From: Selenomonadaceae bacterium
GTDB taxonomy: Bacteria; Bacillota; Negativicutes; Selenomonadales; Selenomonadaceae
Assembly: GCA_017390245.1 (NCBI GenBank)
Contig: JAFPCE010000022.1
Location: forward strand, 1 to 9,495
Direction: 5' to 3'
Length of the DNA: 9,495 bases
Positions 1 through 5,820 of this stretch are shown here, piece after piece (positions within the stretch are counted from its first letter, which is position 1; each line of letters opens with the position of its first letter). A program made the translations under genes and the position numbers. The notes under the pieces are model-generated. The model saw only the letters and a program-made list of their open reading frames with translations, did no database searches and had not been told where the DNA came from.

Positions 1-1
1 T

Positions 2-400
2 CCGTACAAAGATGATAACGCACACTGGTGGCTTAATATGGTTGCTGATAAAGACGAAAAAGATGGCTTATATAGAGCAGTTGTCGTGGATGGGAAGATT
101 GTCGGCATGGTCTCCTTAGAAAAGAAATCCGATGTTTATGAAAAGGATGCAGATATTTCTTATTTACTCATGACAGAATACTGGGGTAAGGGAATTACCA
201 CACAAGCGGTACAGAAATTTTGTGAAGAAGCTTTTGATAAAATGGATATCATTCGAATTACCGGCAGCGTATTTGGAGAAAACGAAGCTTCTAAAAGGGT
301 TTTGACAAAAGCAGGTTTTATGCTGGAAGGTGTCATGAGAAAAGCGGTTTATAAAAATGGCAAAGTGATGGATCTTTGTCTTTATGGATTATATAAATAA
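2..400 (+). CDS. GNAT-family N-acetyltransferase (RimJ/RimL-like), 5' end outside window
   Basis: The reading frame is open from base 2, before the first ATG at 38, so the gene begins upstream and about 132 C-terminal residues are visible. The visible part starts with a Tyr-Lys-Asp-Asp...His-Trp-Trp-Leu stretch typical of the region before the first core strand of RimJ/RimL-type enzymes. Strands resembling 'VVVDGKIVGMVSLE' and 'DADISYLLMTEYWGKGITT' follow; the W-G-K-G-I-T segment is the acetyl-CoA pyrophosphate-binding loop (motif A). 'ENEASKRVLTKAGF' and 'EGVMRKAVYKNGK' are the classical motif B end of the fold. Such enzymes move an acetyl group from acetyl-CoA to an amine, often a protein N-terminus, an antibiotic or a small amine; the substrate cannot be read here. 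No terminator is seen before the next gene. Family assignment is secure, substrate unknown. Confidence 0.9.
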   Translation, partial: PYKDDNAHWWLNMVADKDEKDGLYRAVVVDGKIVGMVSLEKKSDVYEKDADISYLLMTEYWGKGITTQAVQKFCEEAFDKMDIIRITGSVFGENEASKRVLTKAGFMLEGVMRKAVYKNGKVMDLCLYGLYK

Positions 401-544
401 CTTGCAAACTGAGGAAGTATAATATATAATAAAAATGTAAATAATTGTAAAATTCAGAAGGCCAGGGTAGACAGGAGAATTTTTGGCTACAGCGGCTTTT
501 ATGATAGTGAATACTACCAGTGTTTCAGCAAGTGGTGCAAGGAT
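401..544. other. AT-rich join and leftover 5' coding remnant before the aminotransferase
   Basis: Bases 401-455 are very AT-rich and carry no clear promoter or ribosome site. From about 464 the frame of the downstream aminotransferase is already open and reads R-V-D-R-R-I-F-G-Y-S-G, then D-S-E-Y-Y-Q-C-F-S-K-W. That matches the MalY/PatB consensus around its 'GIFGY' segment, which lies near residue 57 in complete members. There is no ATG, GTG or TTG in this frame between the stop at 410-412 and the ATG at 545. The segment is therefore a join between foreign or degraded DNA and a decapitated gene, not a normal intergenic region. Confidence 0.6.
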
Positions 545-1489
545 ATGTATGACTGGGAGTTTCCTGAGGAGCAGCTGACATATTCTACAGGTGTTATTCC
601 GGCTCTTTATCAGCTGGTGGAGCTTTTGTGCCAAAAAGATGAAAAGGTGCTGATGCTGTCGCCAGCTTATGGCTTTTTCCAGCATGCAGCTGAGTACAAC
701 CATGTGGAGTATGTATGCTCCAAGCTGAAGATTGATAAAGGTCATTTTTCCATTGATTTTGCAGACCTGGCAGAAAAGGCAAAGGATAGCAAGGTAAAGG
801 TGCTAATCTGGTGCAATCCCCAGAATCCGTCTGGCAACACCTGGTCTGAGGCAGAGCTGAAGCAGGTGGCTGATATTGCCGTGGCTAATGATTTGTGGCT
901 GATTTCTGATGAGATTCACTGCGATTTGCTGCGCAGTGGTCTGAAGCATATTCCAATGGCCAAGGCTGAGCCAGATTATGACAAGCTCATTACCTGCATG
1001 TCTGCCAGCAAGACCTTTAATATGGCAGGACTGCAGTTCTCTGATATTATCATCCGCAACAAGGAGCTGAGGGAGGCATACATAGGCAGGGATAAAAACG
1101 TAGGCTTCTACAATCCTCTGTCCATGGCGGCTCATCAGGCTGCCTATGAGCATGGCTCAGAGTGGTTAAAGCAGCTGAAGGCTTATTTGGATGGCAATTT
1201 CCGTTTCTTAAAGGACTTTATTGACAAGAATCTGCCAGAGGCTGAGTTTGAGATACCAAATGCCACATATCTGGCCTGGGTAAAGATTGGCCCATGTATC
1301 CCAGAGATAGAAGACTGGCCAGGGTTCTTTGCCAATAACGCCGGGGTACTGTTAGAAGGCGGCGATGACCTCTTTGTAGGCAACGCCAAGGGATACATCC
1401 GCCTGAACCTGGCAATGCCAAGAGCTATCATCGAAAAAGGCCTGAACCGTATAAAAGATGCCATTGAAGCATATAAAAAGAATAAATAA
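545..1489 (+). CDS. MalY/PatB-type PLP-dependent aminotransferase (cystathionine beta-lyase family), N-terminally truncated
   Basis: Fold-type I PLP enzyme. Family members cleave C-S bonds of cystathionine or cysteine (beta-lyase) or act as aminotransferases. Visible landmarks, numbered from the ATG at 545, are N-P-Q-N-P-S-G near residue 91, S-D-E-I-H-C-D near 121 (the Asp contacts the pyridine nitrogen), and S-A-S-K-T-F-N-M-A-G-L near 153, whose Lys forms the Schiff base. The end carries the G-Y-I-R-L-N-L segment whose Arg binds the substrate carboxylate. Complete members are about 385-395 residues; this frame gives 314, or about 340 counting homologous codons upstream of 545. The usual N-terminal part (D-R-R-G-T-x-S...W-V-A-D-M-D-F) is absent and there is no room for it before the GNAT gene. 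The ATG at 545 has only AAGG two bases away. The gene is probably a decaying remnant, though its frame is otherwise intact. Confidence 0.8.
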   Translation: MYDWEFPEEQLTYSTGVIPALYQLVELLCQKDEKVLMLSPAYGFFQHAAEYNHVEYVCSKLKIDKGHFSIDFADLAEKAKDSKVKVLIWCNPQNPSGNTWSEAELKQVADIAVANDLWLISDEIHCDLLRSGLKHIPMAKAEPDYDKLITCMSASKTFNMAGLQFSDIIIRNKELREAYIGRDKNVGFYNPLSMAAHQAAYEHGSEWLKQLKAYLDGNFRFLKDFIDKNLPEAEFEIPNATYLAWVKIGPCIPEIEDWPGFFANNAGVLLEGGDDLFVGNAKGYIRLNLAMPRAIIEKGLNRIKDAIEAYKKNK

Positions 1490-1509
1490 TATGTGAAAAA
1501 GGACATAAT

Positions 1510-1537
1510 AAAAGCGCTGGCTTCGGCCGGCGCTTTT
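1510..1537. terminator. Strong intrinsic terminator, likely bidirectional
   Basis: A 12-base-pair stem (AAAAGCGCTGGC pairing with GCCGGCGCTTTT, one G-U pair) closes on a TTCG tetraloop and ends in TTTT. It lies 20 bases after the aminotransferase stop. The A-run on the left arm makes it usable by minus-strand transcripts leaving nadE as well, and no better terminator is visible closer to nadE. Confidence 0.88.
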
Positions 1538-1704
1538 GATATTTGGTGATTTAATTTTGTGGCAGGAGATATGCTGCCTGCTTAGGGAAGCGTTTGGTGG
1601 AATAAGTTAATGAATTCTGGGACAAGGAGCATTTTGTGACAGGAATTATGACTCTAAGGCTGGGAGAGTGTCTGGTGGCTTGCGTTACAGTGTTGCAGGA
1701 TGCA

Positions 1705-3594
1705 TTACTGGCTTAAAAGCTGTTCTTTCAGCCTGGTGTAGGCTCTGGTGTAGTAGATGCCGTTCTGGGCTTCTCTGTGGTCAAAGCCGTAGGCTCTGCG
1801 GCTGATGGCGATGATTGGTGGTGCCTGGATGCGCTTGGCAATGGCCATGCCTGTAAACTGGCGCCACCAGCGTTCTAAGTCTGCAATGAATTCTGCTGGT
1901 GTTGGGAAGTATTTAGCCACAAGGCCTGGCTCACAGCCAATTTCCTCTTCGAGAGTGCCCTCAGCGTACCAGCGCAGGATATCAGCCGGAGTGGCCTTGT
2001 CCCAGCGCTCTACAAAGCTGCGGAAGAGATAATCATGGTATGGATATTTAATAGGGTCGCCTTTGCCTTCATCTACGTTCTGGGCACTGGAAAGCTCCGC
2101 ACTTGGCACAATATCTATAGTGGCCTGAGGCACAACCTCCCGCTTATAGATTTCTTCGTTCATGTAACGGGCCAGGTCATATACCTGATGCTTCCAGAGG
2201 TCTGCCAGGGCACAAAGGAAGCCTGACTGGTCACCGTAGAGAGTGGAGTAGCCTACAGTGGTTTCTGCTTTGTTGGCGTTGCAGGTAAAACCACCGCCAA
2301 AGGCTGCTGCCACCCCGGCCAGCACCCGGGCACTTCTGTCACGGGCCTGGATGTTTTCAGCTACAAAGGAGGATACGCTGAGCTTGCTTTCTGCACCAGT
2401 GGTTAAATTGGTTACAGGGATGTTTTCCAGCTGGTCAATGGTATGATCTACAGATTCCTGAATAGGCATAATCATGTACTGGCAGCCGAGATTTTTTGCC
2501 AGCTGGGCGGCTAAGCCCTTGGTCGTAGCAGAATTGTACACACTTGGCATATTTACCAGCAGCAGGTTTTCCGGCCCTAAAATGTAGTTATACAGGGCTG
2601 CAGCAACGGCAGAGTCAATACCGCCAGAGATGCCGATAACTACCTTGTTCATGTGAATGTCTTCCAGGAAGGTTTTTACGCCATAAGCAAGGGTTTCAAA
2701 GATATGGGCAATAGGCTTTTCCTTGGTTCTGGAGAATTTTGGCATATTGTCCAGCTCTTCCAGGTTGTAATAGGAAAGCTGCTCTTTATACTTTGGCAGG
2801 CAGTCCACTAAAAAGCCCTGGGCATTGTATATGGAGCTGGAGCCATCAAAGGTATAAACGGTTTTGCCGTTATTCTGGAGGCCGATGTGGTTTACATAGA
2901 AAAGCGGCACATGAAGCTTTCTGGCCTGCTTGCCAAATACCCTGTGGCGTTTGCCGTTTTTCCCTAAGGTATATGGGGATGCGGAAATATTTACCAGAAA
3001 ATCCACGCCCTGCTGTGCCAGGATTTCTACTGGTGCCATGTCGTAGTCATCGCTCCAGCCGTCTTCGCAGAGAAAACCGCCAATGGAGTATTGGTTTCCA
3101 GCAAGCTCAAGGCGGACAGGGCCTAAGAGTGCCTGGGCCTGGGTGTGCATTTCTGCGGCCAGCTTTTTCAGACTGAAGAAATGTCTAGTATCGTCAAACT
3201 CTCTGTAGTTTGGCAGCAGCGTTTTGATGACAAAGGGATATGGGGAATTGTCTGGCTGAATCAGCTTTCCTTTATAGGCAGTGAACAGGGCGTTGTATTT
3301 ACGGATACGGCCGTCATTGTTCTTTTTATTCCAGTCAATGCCAACGCTGCCAAAAATAACGGCAATGCCATCAGAGGCAGCAATGATGTCCTGGGCACAT
3401 TCTTCGCAGTCCTTTAAAAAGGCGGTCTGCTCCCAGGTGTCACCGAGAAAGTAGCCAGGCAAAGACATTTCAGGAAATATAATGAGATTTGCACCCTGGG
3501 CTTTGGCTTCGTCAATCATGGCAAGCATCTTGTCTGTGTTTTCTGATGGATGGCCAGGGATGACGCGAAACTGGGCGGTTGCGATTTTCAGCAT
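1705..3594 (-). CDS. nadE: Glutamine-dependent NAD+ synthetase
   Basis: Catalyses the last step of NAD synthesis: deamido-NAD + ATP + glutamine gives NAD + AMP + PPi + glutamate. The 629-residue protein has the standard two-domain plan. The N-terminal nitrilase-type glutaminase (about 1-270) has the Glu-Lys-Cys triad visible as Glu42 (F-P-E-M), Lys124 (V-I-K-T-L-L-P-N-Y) and Cys176 (F-L-C-E-D-G-W). The C-terminal ATP-pyrophosphatase synthetase domain (about 295-629) has the P-loop S-G-G-I-D-S at 323-328 and N-K-A-E-T-T-V-G-Y at 441-449. The frame stays open upstream to 3750, but the start at 3594 is chosen because M-L-K-I-A-T-A-Q is the family's usual N-terminus and a GAGGTG ribosome site lies 5 bases before it. 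The upstream extension is repeat DNA. It converges on the aminotransferase and diverges from the symporter. Regulation is unknown. Confidence 0.96.
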   Translation of the reverse strand: MLKIATAQFRVIPGHPSENTDKMLAMIDEAKAQGANLIIFPEMSLPGYFLGDTWEQTAFLKDCEECAQDIIAASDGIAVIFGSVGIDWNKKNNDGRIRKYNALFTAYKGKLIQPDNSPYPFVIKTLLPNYREFDDTRHFFSLKKLAAEMHTQAQALLGPVRLELAGNQYSIGGFLCEDGWSDDYDMAPVEILAQQGVDFLVNISASPYTLGKNGKRHRVFGKQARKLHVPLFYVNHIGLQNNGKTVYTFDGSSSIYNAQGFLVDCLPKYKEQLSYYNLEELDNMPKFSRTKEKPIAHIFETLAYGVKTFLEDIHMNKVVIGISGGIDSAVAAALYNYILGPENLLLVNMPSVYNSATTKGLAAQLAKNLGCQYMIMPIQESVDHTIDQLENIPVTNLTTGAESKLSVSSFVAENIQARDRSARVLAGVAAAFGGGFTCNANKAETTVGYSTLYGDQSGFLCALADLWKHQVYDLARYMNEEIYKREVVPQATIDIVPSAELSSAQNVDEGKGDPIKYPYHDYLFRSFVERWDKATPADILRWYAEGTLEEEIGCEPGLVAKYFPTPAEFIADLERWWRQFTGMAIAKRIQAPPIIAISRRAYGFDHREAQNGIYYTRAYTRLKEQLLSQ

Positions 3595-3599
3595 AAAAA

Positions 3600-3605
3600 C
3601 ACCTC
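3600..3605 (-). promoter_or_regulatory. Ribosome binding site that sets the nadE start
   Basis: On the minus strand GAGGTG stands 5 bases before the ATG at 3594. It supports this start over the upstream in-frame ATG at 3750, which would add 52 residues translated from repetitive intergenic DNA. Confidence 0.8.
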
Positions 3606-3629
3606 GTAGTTGTTTATCATATTTAATAT

Positions 3630-3648
3630 TATGTTTAATAATAACATA
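3630..3648. promoter_or_regulatory. Dyad symmetric element over the putative nadE -10
   Basis: TATGTT and AACATA form a perfect 6-base inverted repeat around a 7-base AT spacer. Its position over the putative -10 box suits a repressor site, but the region is so AT-rich that chance symmetry is possible. I cannot match it to a named regulator. Confidence 0.25.
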
Positions 3649-3666
3649 TTTAAGATGTAATTGCAG
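3638..3666 (-). promoter_or_regulatory. Putative nadE promoter
   Basis: On the minus strand a CTGCAA hexamer (3661-3666) is followed after 17 bases by TATTAT (3638-3643), a 5 of 6 match to the -10 consensus. The -35 match is only 3 of 6, so the call is tentative. A dyad, TATGTT-7 bases-AACATA at 3630-3648, overlaps the -10 and could be an operator. Confidence 0.35.
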
Positions 3667-3669
3667 TCG

Positions 3670-3744
3670 TTTCGCCACGGCATATAACCTACACAGGCCG
3701 TGAAAAATATTTTTGCGGGAATGAGATTTTCGCCACAGCATATA
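3670..3744 (-). repeat. Two direct copies of a 17-base repeat
   Basis: Reading the minus strand, TATATGCYGTGGCGAAA occurs at 3744-3728 (Y is T) and again at 3686-3670 (Y is C), 58 bases apart and 16 of 17 identical. A related TATATGACTGTGGC lies in the opposite orientation at 3901-3914. The flanks of the two copies differ. This looks like part of a dispersed intergenic repeat and does not look like coding sequence. Confidence 0.65.
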
Positions 3745-3914
3745 CCGCACGATAAACTAAGGCGAGCTCGATTTTCTACGAAAATCGGTCTAAATTCCAC
3801 CACGCTCTCGCTGCAAGAAATTACCTAGCGGTACTAAGCTCTGACTGCGCAAAGCTTGTCAATCGCTAAGTACCAAGGAAATTTATGCGCTGGCTTAGGG
3901 TATATGACTGTGGC
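3728..3914. repeat. Large imperfect inverted repeat between nadE and the symporter
   Basis: The inner arms are GGTACTAAGC (3830-3839) and GCTAAGTACC (3865-3874), pairing at 9 of 10 positions around a 25-base centre. Moving outward, the minus-strand arm continues with CTAGGTAATTTCTTGC and ends in GGTATATGCTGTGGC. The plus-strand arm continues with AAGGAAATTTATGC and ends in GGTATATGACTGTGGC. The two arms therefore seem to be copies of one unit, with about 70 bases missing from the plus-strand copy. No coding capacity is evident in either arm. Confidence 0.55.
3769..3787. repeat. Short perfect hairpin inside the inverted repeat
   Basis: CGATTTTC and GAAAATCG form an 8-base-pair stem around a TAC loop. 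It lies in the long minus-strand arm, within the part missing from the short arm. There is no T-run after it, so it is not a terminator of the usual kind. Confidence 0.6.
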
Positions 3915-4093
3915 TCTTTTTAGATATCGGCTAAAATTTTGCTCTTTGAAGAAACACAAGGAAAGAGTTGAGTTCATTAAAAAAGCAGTACATCAGCGCT
4001 CTGTTTGGATTCTAGCGCAATCTGCTTTTATGCATGGCAGGATATAGTAGCTATAATGCTGTGCTATAAATAAAATGTATACAGTGTATCGGT

Positions 4094-4122
4094 TTGATAA
4101 ATTGTATTATGAGTCGTATAAT
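4094..4122 (+). promoter_or_regulatory. Near-consensus promoter of the symporter gene
   Basis: TTGATA (4094-4099) and a perfect TATAAT (4117-4122) are separated by exactly 17 bases, giving a start point near 4129 and a leader of only about 23 bases. A TGTATACA palindrome sits just upstream at 4076-4083 and could bind a regulator. Confidence 0.85.
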
Positions 4123-4151
4123 TGCCTTGTTTTTAGAAAGAAGGTTTTTGT

Positions 4152-5552
4152 ATGGAGCTTACACTGGAACATGTTTTGATTATGGTGGCGACGCTGGTTT
4201 TTGTTATTGGCGGTGGTATTTATGCTGCTGGGTCTGTGAAGTCGGCGGAGGGGTATAGCCTGGGGGGACGGAAGTCTGGCGTGGCTATGGTGGCTGGCAG
4301 TATTGCTGGTACTGTGGTTGGTGGCGGTGCCACTATTGGTACTGCTCAGATGGCTTATACTATGGGCTTGTCTGCCTGGTGGTTTACTATTGGTTCTGGT
4401 ACGGCTTTTATTTTAATGGGCTTGTTTTATGCCAGAAAGCTGCGGGAGACTGGCCTTGAGACTATTCCCCAGTATTTACGGAGAAATTATGGCAACAAGG
4501 CTGCAGAGGCGGCAGGGATTATTTCTTCTGCTGGAATTTTGTTCAGCGCTGTGGCCAGCTGTCTTCCTGGTATTCAGATTATTGGAGCTGTTTTAGGCAC
4601 ATCTACTGTGGCTTCAGCTGTTGTGCTGATTGCCCTGGTGGCTGGCTATGTGTTCTTTGGCGGCATGAAGAGCTCTGGTGTTGGTGGTATTCTGAAAATG
4701 GCTGTTATCTGGTTCAGCCTTTTGGCTGCAGGTGCAGCTGCGGTGCTGGAAATAGGGCAGATGCCTGATGTGACGGCTGTGTTTCCTGCCGGACACTGGT
4801 TTAATATGTTTAATCATGGTGCCGGCAGCAGCCTGGCCAGCTTCTTTTCTATGATAGTAGGTGTGCTGTGTACCCAGACTTATATTCAGTGCATTTTCTC
4901 TGCATCCAGTCCTAAGGTGGCAGCTACGGCTTCTTTTACCGCTGCTGCTATAGTAATTCCGGTGGGACTGCCATCTGTGGCTATTGGCATGTACATGCAC
5001 GCCTTTAATCCTGATGTGCTGCCAATACTGGTTTTGCCAATTTATCTGATTCAGCATCAGCCTGTATGGCTGGCAGGTATTGCTTTAGGAGGCATCATGC
5101 TGAGTATTATTGGTTCTGTAGGCGGTCTCTGCCTGGGGGTGGGCACTGTGCTTACTAAGGACGTTATTGGCAAGGCTGTTAACTTAGGTGAAGGTAAAAA
5201 GCTTTTATATACCATCCGCTTTGTGGTAATTGGCTGTATGGCGCTGGCCTGCGGTATTGCTATTTATAACCTGGATTCCCAGGTACTGTTCTGGAATTAC
5301 CTGTCTATGGCTATGCGGGGCTGTGGTGTATTCCTGCCACTGACCATTGCTATTTTCTCCCCAAGGAGTATTGCCAAGAAGTGGGTATATGCTTCCATTA
5401 TCATTAGTACTGTATTGCCACTGGCTCTGGAACCATTTGTTGCTTTGCCTGTGTCACCACTGTTTGTGGGGCTTGCTATCAGTGCTGTGATGCTGTTTGT
5501 GGGATATGAGAAGCGCTGGAGGCCAATTCCGAAAATGCAGCAGGAAATGTAA
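4152..5552 (+). CDS. Sodium:solute symporter family protein (SSS, TC 2.A.21)
   Basis: An integral membrane protein of 466 residues, slightly shorter than many SSS carriers (480-530), with about 12-13 hydrophobic helices. Family signs are the first helix at about 7-27 followed by Y-S-L-G-G-R (35-40), the G-S-I-A-G-T-V-V-G-G-G-A helix at 48-60, E-T-I-P-Q-Y-L-R-R-N-Y-G (103-114), and Y-I-Q-C-I-F-S-A-S-S-P-K (244-255), which stands in the place of the usual Q-R-x-x-A-A-K. The G-V-G-T-V-L-T-K-D segment (329-337) corresponds to the helix that helps form the Na2 site. It should import a solute with Na+; the solute cannot be told from sequence, and amino acid, organic acid and vitamin carriers share this fold. 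An AGAAGG ribosome site lies 7 bases before the ATG. It is transcribed alone from a strong promoter and ends at tandem terminators. Confidence 0.9.
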   Translation: MELTLEHVLIMVATLVFVIGGGIYAAGSVKSAEGYSLGGRKSGVAMVAGSIAGTVVGGGATIGTAQMAYTMGLSAWWFTIGSGTAFILMGLFYARKLRETGLETIPQYLRRNYGNKAAEAAGIISSAGILFSAVASCLPGIQIIGAVLGTSTVASAVVLIALVAGYVFFGGMKSSGVGGILKMAVIWFSLLAAGAAAVLEIGQMPDVTAVFPAGHWFNMFNHGAGSSLASFFSMIVGVLCTQTYIQCIFSASSPKVAATASFTAAAIVIPVGLPSVAIGMYMHAFNPDVLPILVLPIYLIQHQPVWLAGIALGGIMLSIIGSVGGLCLGVGTVLTKDVIGKAVNLGEGKKLLYTIRFVVIGCMALACGIAIYNLDSQVLFWNYLSMAMRGCGVFLPLTIAIFSPRSIAKKWVYASIIISTVLPLALEPFVALPVSPLFVGLAISAVMLFVGYEKRWRPIPKMQQEM

Positions 5553-5558
5553 GATTAG

Positions 5559-5586
5559 AACCGCTAATGTATAGTTAGCGGTTTTT
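5559..5586 (+). terminator. Intrinsic terminator after the symporter (first of two)
   Basis: AACCGCTAA and TTAGCGGTT form a perfect 9-base-pair stem with a 7-base loop, running into TTTTT. It starts 7 bases after the stop codon. Confidence 0.88.
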
Positions 5587-5607
5587 CTGTTTTGTGCAAA
5601 TGCTTAT

Positions 5608-5636
5608 ACCACAACAATATGTTTGTGGTCTTTTTT
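5608..5636 (+). terminator. Second, tandem intrinsic terminator
   Basis: ACCACAA and TTGTGGT pair over 7 bases around an 8-base loop, followed by C and six Ts. It lies 22 bases past the first terminator and would catch read-through from the strong symporter promoter. Confidence 0.75.
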
Positions 5637-5641
5637 AGAAT

Positions 5642-5669
5642 TGGACAGAGTAGGAAGGATTTTTAAAAT
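5642..5669 (+). promoter_or_regulatory. Putative promoter of the membrane-anchored protein gene
   Basis: TGGACA (5642-5647, 5 of 6) and TAAAAT (5664-5669, 5 of 6) are spaced by 16 bases. It would leave a leader of about 145 AT-rich bases. A second TAAAAT at 5720-5725 has no good -35 partner but is an alternative. Confidence 0.45.
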
Positions 5670-5820
5670 ATAGGATTTTAGGCTGTAGGTTTTTGTGTAC
5701 TTAATTTGGTGAAATGTGATAAAATAAATTGGTAAAACTATGAGTTGTTTAATTTTTGGGTAATAAATTTCGTTCTATTACTGACTTTGTTTTTCAGACA
5801 AGGGAAAAGTAGGTGAAGTA

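Larger units (their letters stand above)
3595..4151. other. Long divergent intergenic region, repeat-rich, no gene recognised
   Basis: This 557-base gap between two divergent genes holds the nadE control signals on the left, repeats and inverted repeats in the middle (about 3670-3915), and the symporter promoter on the right (4094-4122). Bases 3915-4075 hold nothing I can name. Small open frames exist on both strands here, but they lack ribosome sites and are best explained as translations of the repeats. Confidence 0.6.

Noticed and set aside
473..485. AGGAG followed by TTG, considered as a start for the aminotransferase
   Set aside because: The TTG at 483 is in another frame that stops soon after; the AGGAG is explained by the Arg-Arg codons of the truncated gene.
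1561..1581. GGCAG/CTGCC hairpin between the terminator and the nadE stop, considered as a nadE terminator
   Set aside because: On the minus strand it is followed by an A-rich stretch, not a T-run, so it lacks the intrinsic terminator signature.
1538..1704. Gap between the convergent genes examined for a small gene or RNA
   Set aside because: No start with a ribosome site, promoter or stable long stem was seen on either strand.
2739..3417. Long plus-strand frames of 145 and 90 codons inside nadE
   Set aside because: They lie antisense to a well-conserved gene, have no recognisable motifs or ribosome sites, and reflect the codon pattern of nadE.
3595..3750. Upstream extension of the nadE frame by 52 residues
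   Set aside because: It is a translation of the repeat region, has no family similarity, and the ribosome site with the conserved M-L-K-I-A start lies at 3594.
3588..3803. 71-residue minus-strand ORF overlapping the nadE start
   Set aside because: Its sequence is entirely explained by the repeats and the AT-rich nadE upstream region, no ribosome site is seen, and it overlaps the real start of nadE in another frame.
3856..4047. 63-residue plus-strand ORF in the intergenic region
   Set aside because: It starts at TTG without a ribosome site and its first part lies in the short arm of the inverted repeat.
4614..5057. 147-residue minus-strand ORF inside the symporter gene
   Set aside because: It is a shadow of the symporter coding sequence with low-complexity His/Arg/Gln content and no start signals.
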